DNA from: JACVRW01 sp963837445
GTDB lineage: Bacteria > Actinomycetota > Thermoleophilia > Solirubrobacterales > Thermoleophilaceae
Assembly (NCBI GenBank): GCA_963837445.1
Contig: CAWINK010000021.1
Span: 248,001 to 312,000, forward strand
DNA length: 64,000 bases
Reading direction: 5' to 3'
Shown here: positions 17,614-25,784 of the stretch, piece after piece
How positions within the stretch are numbered: the stretch's first letter is position 1
Layout of the letters: each line of letters starts with the position of its first letter
The notes under the pieces: model-generated
Database searches by the model: none
Told to the model about the DNA's origin: nothing
What the model saw: the letters and a program-made list of their open reading frames with translations, nothing else
Program-made: the position numbers and the translations under genes

Positions 17614-18474
17614 GTGACCGCTCCCCTACTCGTCGTGGATGCCCCCTCGATGCTGTTCCGCGCCTTCTACGCGCTGCCGGACACCATCAAGGGCGCCGAC
17701 GGCCAGCCCGTGAACGCCCTGCTCGGCACGGCGAACCTGATCCTGCGCGAGGTCGACGAGCACAGCCCGCGCGCGGTGGTCCTCTGCTTCGGGCCGGACG
17801 CGGCGGATTACCGCGTGGAGCTGTTCGAGGGCTACCACGCCGAGCGCCCTGAGGTGCCGGAGACGCTGGCGCCGCAGTTCCTCGACGCGCGGCCCTTCTT
17901 CGAGGCGTTCGGCTGGATCGTCGCCGACAGCGACTCCTTCGAGGCCGACGACCTGCTCGGCTCGCTCGCACGGCTCGAGACCGAGGCCGGCGGCCGCACA
18001 CTCGTGATGACCGGCGACCGGGACATGTACCAGTGCGCGAGCGAGCGGGTGCAGATCCTGTACGTGCGCACCGGCGGCAAGCAGGGCGCCGAGCTGGTGG
18101 ACGCCGCCGAGGTCAAGCGGCGCTACGGCGTGCCGCCGGAGCTCGTGCCGGACTTCATCGCCCTGCGCGGCGACCCCTCGGACGGCATTCCGGGCGCCAA
18201 GGGGATCGGGGAGAAGGGCGCTGCGGAGCTCCTCCAGCGGCACGGCTCGCTGGAGGTTGCACTCGAGCACGGCGTGCGCGAGACGAAGAAGACCGTGCGA
18301 GCCGCTCTCTGCACCCAGGCAGACGAGCTGCGCGCATTCAAGGAGATAGCGACGCTCCAGGACGTGGACGTCGAGCTGCCTCCGGACACCGCGACGGACT
18401 ACGCGGGCGCGGCGGCCGCAGCCCGTGAGCGCGGCATGGAGCGACTCGCAAAACGTCTCGAACAGCTTGCGTAA
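17614..18474 (+). CDS. 5'-3' exonuclease (FEN/Pol I N-domain-like)
   Basis: A 286-residue stand-alone 5' nuclease starting at GTG (17614-17616); residues upstream in the same frame are not family-like. Metal-binding acidic residues are seen in LLVVDAPSMLFRAFYALP, SDSFEADDLLGSLA and VMTGDRDMYQ. The helix-hairpin-helix DNA-binding part is at SDGIPGAKGIGEKGAAELL. It matches the N-terminal domain of DNA polymerase I without polymerase, as in many actinobacteria. It probably removes RNA primers or flaps. It stands alone on its strand between convergent and codirectional genes. Confidence 0.9.
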   Translation: MTAPLLVVDAPSMLFRAFYALPDTIKGADGQPVNALLGTANLILREVDEHSPRAVVLCFGPDAADYRVELFEGYHAERPEVPETLAPQFLDARPFFEAFGWIVADSDSFEADDLLGSLARLETEAGGRTLVMTGDRDMYQCASERVQILYVRTGGKQGAELVDAAEVKRRYGVPPELVPDFIALRGDPSDGIPGAKGIGEKGAAELLQRHGSLEVALEHGVRETKKTVRAALCTQADELRAFKEIATLQDVDVELPPDTATDYAGAAAAARERGMERLAKRLEQLA

Positions 18475-18523
18475 TCTCGAAATCGAACGATGAGTTTTCC
18501 CGACTGAGCGGGTCTCTACCTAT

Positions 18524-20009
18524 ATGACGACGACCACCGATTCCAACCGCTGGCTGGCCCTCTACGTCCTCTGCACTGGCGTGCTGATGATCGTCCTCGA
18601 CGCCACCGTCGTGAACGTCGCGCTGCCGTCCATCAAGAACGACCTCGACTTCTCCCAGAGCGACCTCGCCTGGGTCGTGAACGCTTATCTGATCGCCTTC
18701 GGCGGCCTGCTGCTCCTGGCCGGGCGGCTCGGCGACCTGATCGGCCACCGGCGCGTCTTCCTCGCGGGGCTGGCCGTGTTCACCGTTGCATCGCTGCTGT
18801 GCGGGTTCGCGCAGAGCCAGGCGATGCTGATCGGCGCCCGCTTCCTGCAGGGCGCGGGCGGAGCGGCAGCGTCGGCGGTGACGCTCGGAATGATCGTCAC
18901 GATGTTCCCGGAGCCGCGCGAGCAGGCAAAGGCCATCGGCGTGTATGGGTTCGTGGCCTCAGCGGGCGGCTCGATCGGGCTCCTCGCGGGAGGCGTCCTC
19001 ACGGATGCCATCAACTGGCACTGGATCTTCTTCGTGAACGTCCCGATCGGCCTCGCGACCGCGCTGTTCGCGATACGGCTCGTCGAGAGCCGGCCCGGCA
19101 TTGGCGTCTCCGAGGGCGCGGATGTGCCCGGCGCCGTGCTCGTGACGGCCGGGCTGATGCTCGCCGTCTACACGATCCTTGGCGTCGAGGAGAACGGCTG
19201 GGGTTCGGCGGAGACGCTGATCCTGGCGGCGGTCTCGGTCGCGCTGGTGGCGGCATTCGTGGTGCGCCAGGCGCGCATCGCCAAGCCGCTGATGCCGCTG
19301 CGCCTGTTCCATTCGCGCAACGTGTCCGGGGCCAACATCGTGATGGCGCTGCTGGTGGTCGGCATGTTCGGGCTCTTCTTCCTCGGCGCCCTCTACCTGC
19401 AGCTCGTGCTCGGCTACGAGCCGCTCGAGGTCGGCCTCGCATTCCTACCCGGCTCCCTGCTCATGGGCGTGCTGTCGCTCGGCTTCACGGACAAGCTGAA
19501 TATGCGCTTCGGCCCGAAGAACGTCCTGATTGTCGGGCTCGGCCTGCTGCTGACGGCGATGCTCCTGTTCGCGCGGGTGCCGGTGGACGGCAACTACCTG
19601 GTCGACGTGCTCCCGACGATGGTCATCTTCGGCGCGGGCGCGGGTGTGGCATTCCCCGCCCTGATGATGCTCGCGATGTCGGGCGCCACGCCGAGCGACG
19701 CCGGGCTCGCGTCCGGCCTCGTGAACACGACCGGGCAGGTGGGCGGCGCGATCGGCCTCGCCCTACTGGCGACGATCTCGACCGAGCGCACGCAGTCTCT
19801 GCTCGACGACGGGGAATCGACCGCGGCGGCCCTCACCGGCGGCTTCCACGTCGCATTCCTGATCGGAGCCGGCGTGCGCGGTGGCCGCGCTCGTGACCGC
19901 GGTGACGGTGCTGCGCTCGGAGAGCCCTGCGGCGATGGCCGCGCACGCGGGCGGCGATCCGAGGGAGCACCACGAGGGCTCGGGCGAGCCCGCCTACGAC
20001 CCGGCCTAG
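18524..20009 (+). CDS. MFS exporter, DHA2 (EmrB/QacA) 14-TM family (one apparent frameshift)
   Basis: About 494 residues. The N-terminus has VLMIVLDATVVNVALPSI, the family motif D1-type, then LLLLAGRLGDLIGHRRVFLA (motif A) and GARFLQGAGGAAASAV (motif C region). Fourteen hydrophobic segments are predicted. Near 19880 one extra base shifts the frame; removing it continues as VAALVTAVTVLRSESPAAMA and ends at TAG 20007-20009. It is probably a proton-driven drug exporter. A 12-bp hairpin 12 bases later can end transcription. No cognate regulator is adjacent. Confidence 0.85.
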
Positions 20010-20020
20010 GACTCTCAAAC

Positions 20021-20049
20021 GACTCGGCCCCCTTTGCGGGGGCCGAGTC
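20021..20049. terminator. Bidirectional terminator hairpin between MFS exporter and ssrA
   Basis: A perfect 12-bp stem: GACTCGGCCCCC (20021-20032), loop TTTGC, GGGGGCCGAGTC (20038-20049). Reading leftward the hairpin is followed by GTTTGAG; there is no long T tract on either side. It sits between the 3' ends of two convergent transcripts, the MFS exporter (+) and tmRNA (-), and fits a shared stop for both. Confidence 0.75.
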
Positions 20050-20062
20050 TGAGACTGTGAGG

Positions 20063-20434
20063 TGGAGGCGGCCGGCACTGCCCCGGCGTCCGCGGAACAC
20101 CATCACGATGCTTGCTACGAGTGTTCCCGTCGGAGTCGAATCTCGGCGACCGGTTCTGTCAATCCGCGGGGCACGTCCCCGGCGCCACACCCTCAAAGAT
20201 GTCCCGTGACGGCCGAGGGTCGGACCGTCGCGGTGAGCCCGCTGTTATGAAGCCGCTTGCCGGACCGCGGGCATGCCCGGGGCGACTCTCTCACGGCCTA
20301 ACTAGGCGGCGAGAGCGAACGAATGATTCTCGTCCGCACGTATTGGTTTCCGGGATTATTTAACGAGGCCCACCCGGAGTCCTCGACTCGCTACATCGTG
20401 ACGAGCAGCTCCACGTCGAAGCTGGTTCGCCCCC
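20063..20434 (-). ncRNA. ssrA: tmRNA (transfer-messenger RNA)
   Basis: A 372-nt RNA on the minus strand. The 5' end GGGGGCG (20434-20428) pairs with the 3' end CGCCTCC (20070-20064) in a 7-bp acceptor stem with one G-U pair; A (20063) is the discriminator and CCA is not encoded. The 5' part has AGCTTCGACGTGG and the 3' part TGTTCCGCGGACGC, both typical of tmRNA. The tag frame (20337-20302) starts GCG and reads ADENHSFALAA then TAG, ending in the LAA protease signal. The T arm is GCCGG-GGCAGTG-CCGGC, so the loop differs from the usual TTCRANY. SmpB is encoded at 25309-25782. It rescues stalled ribosomes. Confidence 0.93.
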
Positions 20435-20532
20435 GTGCAACTCGTATAAGGGTAGCGGCACACGGCCACGGTGACTTCCCCTAGGGGCCATTCCCAATAG
20501 GCAGATCCCCTGCAAAACGGCACTCTCGACGC

Positions 20533-21600
20533 ATGACAACGGACGATACGACTCAGCAGCTTCCCCCCGAGAGCCCGCAGCCGCGCAGGCTGCTCCGTGC
20601 ACGCTCGGGCCGAGTGATCGGCGGCGTCTGCGCCGGGCTTGGCCGCTATTTCAACGTGGACCCGATCATCTTCCGGATCGGGGCCATCGTGCTCGCGCTC
20701 GTGGGCGGGGCGGGGCTGCTCGCCTACCTCGCGGCGCTGCTTCTCATTCCGAGCGACGACTCACCCGCGGCCGCCGAGCCGAGCCGCAACCGCTGGCTCG
20801 CGATCGTGGGCGTGGTCGTCCTGCTCTGCATCACCTGGCCCCTTCTACTCGGCGGCGGAACTGTCCTCGGGTGCGATCCTCATTCCGTTCGCCATTCTGG
20901 TCGCCGCCGGCGTTCTGGTCTGGTGGTTCGTCTCAGGGGAGGGACCCGGCGCCGACGCGGGCGACATCGCCAAGCGCGCGGCGCTCGGCATCGGCATCCT
21001 CGTCCTATGCGGACTGATCGCGATCGCCGGTGCGTGGGCGGCCGCGGCGGGCGGCGAGATCGTCGTCGCGATCGTGGTCATCGCCTCGGGAGTGGCGATC
21101 CTGGTCGGCGCGTTCGTGCGCCCGGTGCGCTGGCTGGTGCTGCCGGCGGTCGCCCTTGCGCTGTCCGCGGGGGCGGTGGCCGCCTCGGGCATCGACCTCG
21201 ACGGCGGCGTCGGCGAGCGCGACTACCGTCCCGACGTCGGTGGCCGACATGCGCGACACCTACGAGCTCGGGATGGGCGAGCTGGTGGTCGACCTGCGCC
21301 AGACCGACCTCCCGTCGGGCGACGTGCCGGTGACGATCGACCTCGGCATCGGCGACGCGCGGCTGATCGTGCCGGACGACGTGTGCGTGGCGACCGACGC
21401 CCAGGTCGGCATCGGCGAGGCCCGCACGTTCGACCGCCACAACGAGGGAGTCGACATCGACGTGGCCGACCTTCCCGAGCGCCTCACCCGAGACCACCCG
21501 GCTGCTGGTGAAGGCCGACGTGGGCATCGGCTCGCTGCGGATCGGCAGGTCGTTCACCAATCCGAGCTTCGACAACGGCGGATTTGACTTCGGACCATGA
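20533..21600 (+). CDS. PspC-domain membrane protein with LiaF-like C-terminus (three apparent frameshifts)
   Basis: About 354 residues after removing three single extra bases (near 20868, 21238 and 21484). Residues 20-75 form a PspC domain: RSGRVIGGVCAGLGRYFNVD and LAYLAALLLIPSDD. Several membrane helices follow (ILIPFAILVAAGVLVWWF; VVAIVVIASGVAILVGAFV). The cytosolic or external C-terminus has the repeated beta pattern YELGMGELVVDLRQTD, IDLGIGDARLIVPDD and VKADVGIGSLRIG, as in LiaF/YvqF cell-envelope-stress proteins. It precedes a PspC-type histidine kinase and a response regulator and probably modulates them. The next gene overlaps as ATGA. Confidence 0.75.
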
Positions 21601-21809
21601 CATCGACGAGCTCGAGCGCAACGAGGCCTGTGCGACATAGCCCGGACCCGACCTCGGTGGTCGCGGGCATCGCGGTGCTCGCGCTTGGCGTGCTGCTGCT
21701 GCTCGACGCGAGCGGCCCGCTCGAGCTCCGCTTCGACGTCCTCGCCCCCGCGGCGTGCGCCGCCACGGGGGCGATCCTGCTGGCGTCTGGGCTGGCCCGG
21801 CGGCGATGA
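21597..21809 (+). CDS. Small two-helix membrane protein
   Basis: A 70-residue protein whose ATG overlaps the stop of the PspC/LiaF-like gene (ATGA, 21597-21600). After a polar Ser/Thr-rich start it has two hydrophobic helices, SVVAGIAVLALGVLLLLDAS and APAACAATGAILLASGLA, ending in ARRR. No catalytic motif is visible. Its place between the LiaF-like protein and the kinase suggests a small membrane subunit of the same stress-sensing system, but that is inferred from position alone. Confidence 0.6.
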   Translation: MTSTSSSATRPVRHSPDPTSVVAGIAVLALGVLLLLDASGPLELRFDVLAPAACAATGAILLASGLARRR

Positions 21810-21816
21810 TCTGAAC

Positions 21817-23073
21817 GTGACGACGAGCCCGGGCAGCGCATCCGCTCGCATCCTGCGCCGCGACCGCGACGCCGGCTGGATCGGCGGCGTGGCCGCGGGC
21901 ATCGCGAGCCGCTTCGGGATCGACGTCTCGCTGGTGCGGCTCGCCTTCGTGGTGGCCACCGCTGCGGGTGGATTCGGCCTGGGCGCCTACGTGCTCGCGT
22001 GGATCTTGATCCCGTCGGGAGACCCCGGGTCGGCCCGCAGCCGGCTACCCACCGGCCGCGCCGCGGTGGAGGTCGCGCTCGGCACCGGGCTGCTGCTGCT
22101 GGCGGCCCTGCTCACGTTTCGCGCGCTCGGGATCTGGTTCTCCGACGCGGTCGTGTGGCCGCTCGTCCTGATCGCGAGCGGCGGCGCGCTGCTGTGGCGC
22201 CAGTCGCTCGGCGGCCCCGAGCCCGCCGCTGAGGCGCAGCCCACGCGCGTGGCGGTCAGCGTGGAGCCGCCCCGGCAGGCGGCGCTCGCTGCCGAGAGCC
22301 GCCGCGCCGCGGCCGCCATCTCGCGCACCGGCCTCGGCGTGGCGCTCGTGATCGCGGCGGGGTTCGTGTTCCTCCAGGCCACCGGGCGCACTGGGCGCGG
22401 CGCGCGACGTGCTGCTCGCGGTGCTCGCCGCCGTGGTGGTGCTCGGCGTGATCTTCGCTCCCTGGATCGTGCGGCTGGTGCGCTCGCTCACCCAGGAGCG
22501 CGCCCAGCGCATCCGCTCGCAGGAGCGCGCCGAGATGGCCGCTCACCTGCACGACTCGGTCCTTCAGACGCTCGCCATGGTGCAGCGCAGCGCCGGCGAC
22601 CCCGGCGAGGTGGCGGCGATCGCGCGCCGGCAGGAGCGCGAGCTGCGCGCGTGGCTGGCCGGCAGGCCCGCGCCCGGGCAGGCCGCGCGGCTCGCCGCGG
22701 CGCTCGAGGCGGCCGCCGCCGACGTGGAGGAGCGCTACGGGGTCCCGGTCGAGGTGGTGGTGGTCGGCGACCGCGAGCTCGACGGAAATCACGAGGCGAT
22801 GGTCGCGGCCGCGCGCGAGGCGATGACGAACGCGGCGAAGTTCGGCGCCGGCTCCACGGTGGACGTGTACGCCGAGAGCGACGCCGGCCGCACGCAGGTG
22901 TTCGTCCGCGACCGCGGGCCCGGCTTCGACCCGTCGGCCGGTGCCGGGTGACCGCCGCGGCGTGCGCGAGTCGATCGTGGGGCGCATGCAGCGGCACGGC
23001 GGCCGGGCGCCGCGTGGCGAGCGCGCCCGGCGGCGGCACCGAGGTGGAGCTGGTGCTCGAGGAGCGCCAGTGA
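21817..23073 (+). CDS. Histidine kinase with N-terminal PspC domain (three apparent frameshifts)
   Basis: About 417 residues from GTG (21817-21819) after removing single extra bases near 22388, 22940 and 23003. The PspC domain is at residues 15-75 (GWIGGVAAGIASRFGIDVSL), followed by about four membrane spans. The NarL-type dimerisation/phospho-acceptor box reads EMAAHLHDSVLQTLAMVQR, and the ATPase domain has REAMTNAAKFG (N box) and FVRDRGPGFDP (G1). The corrected C-terminus is GGGTEVELVLEERQ. Its stop overlaps the response regulator GTG. It likely senses envelope stress through PspC and the LiaF-like partner. Confidence 0.75.
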   Translation: MTTSPGSASARILRRDRDAGWIGGVAAGIASRFGIDVSLVRLAFVVATAAGGFGLGAYVLAWILIPSGDPGSARSRLPTGRAAVEVALGTGLLLLAALLTFRALGIWFSDAVVWPLVLIASGGALLWRQSLGGPEPAAEAQPTRVAVSVEPPRQAALAAESRRAAAAISRTGLGVALVIAAGFVFLQATGRTGRGARRAARGARRRGGARRDLRSLDRAAGALAHPGARPAHPLAGARRDGRSPARLGPSDARHGAAQRRRPRRGGGDRAPAGARAARVAGRQARARAGRAARRGARGGRRRRGGALRGPGRGGGGRRPRARRKSRGDGRGRARGDDERGEVRRRLHGGRVRRERRRPHAGVRPRPRARLRPVGRCRVTAAACASRSWGACSGTAAGRRVASAPGGGTEVELVLEERQ

Positions 23074-23714
23074 GCGATCCGCGCGTGCTGATCGTGGACG
23101 ACCACCAGCTCTTCCGCGCGGGCGTGCGCGCCGAGCTGGAGCCGCTGCTCGAGATCGCGGGCGAGGCCAGCGGCGTGGAGGAGGCGGTGACGGCGATCGA
23201 GCAGCACGGCCCCGACGTGGTCCTGCTCGACGTGCACATGCCGGACGGCGGCGGCATCGAGGTGATCCGGCGGACCGCCGCGCGCACCGAGAGCCCACCG
23301 TGCTTCCTCGCCCTGTCGGTCTCCGACGCCGCCGAGGACGTGATCGCCGTGATCCGCGCCGGGGCGCGCGGCTACGTGACGAAGAACATCTCAGGCGAGG
23401 AGCTGGCCGATGCGGTCCGCCGCGTGCACGACGGCGACGCCGTGTTCTCTCCGCGCCTCGCGGGCTTCGTGCTCGACGCCTTCGCGGGCGCCCGGCGCCG
23501 CAGCCGCAGTCCGAGCTCGACGCGCTCACCGCCCGCGAGCGCGAGGTGCTCCAGCACATCGCCCGCGGCTACATGTACAAGGAGATCGCGCTGCGGCTCG
23601 AGATCTCGCCGAAGACGGTCGAGGCGCACGTGTCCTCGCGTGCTGCGCAAGCTCCAGCTCTCGAGCCGCCACGAGCTGACGCGCTGGGCGGCGGAGCGCG
23701 GTCTCGACCTCTGA
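23070..23714 (+). CDS. NarL/LuxR-family response regulator (two compensating frameshifts)
   Basis: About 214 residues from a GTG (23070-23072) overlapping the kinase stop. The receiver domain has VLIVDDHQLFRAGV, the phospho-acceptor in VVLLDVHMPDGGG and the conserved Lys in GYVTKNISGEE. The output domain is LTAREREVLQHIARG, then LEISPKTVEAHVSS and LRKLQLSSRHELTRWA. One base seems missing near 23500 and one extra near 23640, so the frame returns. It is the cognate partner of the PspC-type kinase. Confidence 0.8.
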   Translation: MSDPRVLIVDDHQLFRAGVRAELEPLLEIAGEASGVEEAVTAIEQHGPDVVLLDVHMPDGGGIEVIRRTAARTESPPCFLALSVSDAAEDVIAVIRAGARGYVTKNISGEELADAVRRVHDGDAVFSPRLAGFVLDAFAGARRRSRSPSSTRSPPASARCSSTSPAATCTRRSRCGSRSRRRRSRRTCPRVLRKLQLSSRHELTRWAAERGLDL

Positions 23715-23768
23715 TCAGAAGCCAGTCGTATCTTGGACTAATTCCAAATAGTGGTACGGTGCCGGCTC

Positions 23769-24207
23769 ATGGTCCCGCTGAGCACCGACACTCTGGCCGA
23801 CGAGCTCCGCGCCCGCGGCCTCAGGGTCACCGGCCCCCGGCTCGCCGTCTACCGCGCCGTCCGCGAGTTGCCCGGGCATCCGGACGTCGACTCCATCGCC
23901 GCTCACGTGCGCGAAGGAGCTCGGCACCATCTCGACCCAGGCGGAGTACGACGGGCTGCGCACCCTCGCGGCCGCCGGCCTCCTGCGCCGCATCGAGCCG
24001 GCAGGCAGCCCGGCGCGCTACGAGACGCGCGTCGGCGACAACCACCACCACGTCGTCTGTCGCGTGTGCGGCTCGGCCGCGGACATCGACTGCGAGGTGG
24101 GCGCGGCGCCGTGTCTCGACCCCGGCGCGGCCGGCGGCTTCGCGATCGACGAAGCCGAGATCACGCTCTGGGGCGTCTGTCCGGACTGTCAGAAGGAGGC
24201 CAGTTGA
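23769..24207 (+). CDS. Fur-family (PerR/CatR-like) metalloregulator (one apparent frameshift)
   Basis: About 145 residues. The winged helix has LRARGLRVTGPRLAVYRAVR. Past an extra base near 23925, protein similarity continues with ELGTISTQAEYDGLRTLAAA and the metal region DNHHHVVCRVCGSAADIDC, later CPDCQKE; the two CxxC pairs form the structural zinc site. Fur-like regulators next to catalase genes usually sense peroxide or iron. It lies just upstream of the manganese catalase gene on the same strand and is likely its regulator. The preceding gap contains an AT-rich stretch (23740-23760) suitable for a promoter. Confidence 0.75.
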
Positions 24208-24323
24208 ACGGCCACGTCTGCGACCGCTCCGGCAGCCCGGATAGCGTCGCCGTGGGGATCTGCCGCGAACTGCTCGGTCGGTCTCTGCCGCGAGCACCTC
24301 GACGAAGAGCGCGAGCAGCGTAG
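24204..24323 (+). CDS. Small Cys-containing open frame between Fur-like regulator and catalase
   Basis: A TTG (24204-24206) overlaps the Fur-like stop as TTGA and opens GHVCDRSGSPDSVAVGICREL. A single-base shift near 24280 would continue as VGLCREHLDEEREQR, giving three Cys and a His in a small zinc-knuckle-like peptide. The frame as written ends at TAG 24323. It could be a tiny metal-binding protein in the catalase operon, or only a leader region. I do not recognise the family, and the frame is uncertain because this stretch has many indels. Confidence 0.3.
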   Translation: MNGHVCDRSGSPDSVAVGICRELLGRSLPRAPRRRARAA

Positions 24324-24398
24324 GCCCCGGCGGCATGCGCTACGGCTGCAAGCACGACATACACACGTATACCTCCCAAGGATGAAGGCGACGCACCG

Positions 24399-25312
24399 AT
24401 GATCCTGCGAGTTGACCGCCTGCAGATCGAGCTGCCGGCGCCCGACCTGTGCCCGATCCCGCCGCCGCCGCCCACGTCCAGGAGCTGCTCGGCGGGCAAC
24501 TTCGGCGAGATGTCGACGCTGATGAACTACACGTACCAGTCGTTCAACTTCCGCGGCCGCGACGAAGCTGCGGCCGTTCTACGACCTGATCGCCAACATC
24601 GCCGCCGAGGAGTACGGCCACATCGAGCTCGTCGCCGTACGCGATCAACCTGCTGCTCACCGGCGCGACCGACGCGCGGCGACCGACCCGCACCGACGAC
24701 GCCGCTGGCAAGGGCGCAGGACGACGCCGGCAATCCGCTACCACTTCATCGCCAGCGGCCAGCGGCGCCCTGCCGGTCGACTCGCATGGGCAAGCCCTGG
24801 ACCGGCGAGTACGTCTTCTCCAGCGGCAACCTCAAGCTCGACCTGCTCCACAACTTCTTCCTGGAGTGCGGCGCGCGCGCCAACAAGATCCGCGTCTACG
24901 AGATGACCAAGGACCCGACCGCCCGCGCAGATGCTCGGCTACCTGCTCGTGCGCGGCGGCGTGCACGCGCTGGCCTACGCCAAGGCGCTCGAGAAGCTCA
25001 CCGGCGTGGACGTCAAGAAGATGCTGCCGATGCCGAACCTCCCCGACGCGGACTTCAAGGAGGCGCGGCCGTACGTGGACCGCGGGCTGCACGCGCGGCT
25101 ATACCGGTTCAGTCCGGACGACTACAAGGACATCACCGCGGTGTGGAAGGGCGAGCACCCGCTCGACGGCACGCCACTCGAGGTGCGCGACGGCCTTCCG
25201 GACGAGGACGGCGGCCCTGCGGACCCGCAGGAGGAACGCGCAGTCTTCGCTCCGGGCTACCACCCGGAGGAGCTTGAAGGAGATCGCGGACCGTCTGCTG
25301 AAGAACGCTTAG
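24399..25312 (+). CDS. Manganese catalase (multiple apparent frameshifts)
   Basis: Di-manganese catalase of roughly 300 residues, starting MILRVDRLQIELPAPD as in actinobacterial members. Recognisable parts lie in different frames: NFGEMSTLMNYTYQSFNFRG (helix with a Glu ligand), IANIAAEEYGHIELV (Glu and His ligands), FFLECGARANKIRVYEMT, QMLGYLLVRGGVHALAYAKA (His ligand) and KEIADRLLKNA at the end. At least eight single-base shifts are needed (for example 24570, 24635, 24930, 25278). It decomposes hydrogen peroxide without haem. As written the gene cannot be translated, but the pattern suggests sequence error. Its TAG overlaps the convergent smpB stop. Confidence 0.7.
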
Positions 25313-25782
25313 TAGCGCTCCGACATCGCGCGGTCGATCTCGCGCTTCACGTCGCGGTCCTTGATCGAGCGGCGCTTGTCGTACATGTCCTTGCCCTTGG
25401 CGAGCGCCAGCTCCACCTTCGCCCGCGGGCCGTTGAAGTAGATGCGCGTGGGCACGATCGTGAGGCCCTTCTCGGCGCTGGCCTCGAGCAGGCGCTCGAT
25501 CTCGCGCCTGTGGAGCAGCAGCTTGCGCGGCCGGTCGGGCTCGTGGTTCTCGCGGGCCGGCTTGTAGGGCGCGATGTGCATGTTGCGCAGCCAGACCTCG
25601 CCGTCCTTCACATCGGCGTAGGCGTCCTTCAGCTGCACGCCGCCGTCGCGGAGCGACTTCACCTCGGATCCCTGGAGCACGATCCCCGCCTCGAACCTGT
25701 CGAGCAGGTTGTAACGGAAGCTCGCCTGCCTGTTGGTGGCGATGTCCCCGGGGGCCGCCTTGCGTTTTCCCTTCTTGGCCAC
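25309..25782 (-). CDS. smpB: SsrA-binding protein SmpB
   Basis: 157 residues from GTG (25780-25782). The OB-fold core has ATNRQASFRYNLLDRFEAGI, VLQGSEVKSLRDGG, LRNMHIAPY and KLLLHRREIERL. The basic tail DMYDKRRSIKDRDVKREIDR is the segment that enters the decoding site in place of an mRNA codon. With tmRNA (ssrA at 20063-20434) it performs trans-translation. It is the last gene of the leftward run ftsE-ftsX-ctp-rnr-smpB, directly after RNase R, which clears the faulty message. Full length. Confidence 0.95.
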   Translation of the reverse strand: MAKKGKRKAAPGDIATNRQASFRYNLLDRFEAGIVLQGSEVKSLRDGGVQLKDAYADVKDGEVWLRNMHIAPYKPARENHEPDRPRKLLLHRREIERLLEASAEKGLTIVPTRIYFNGPRAKVELALAKGKDMYDKRRSIKDRDVKREIDRAMSERY

Positions 25783-25784
25783 GC

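Noticed and set aside
20041..20440. Small open frames in the 20.05-20.5 kb gap.
   Set aside because: The stretch is explained by tmRNA with acceptor pairing and tag frame.
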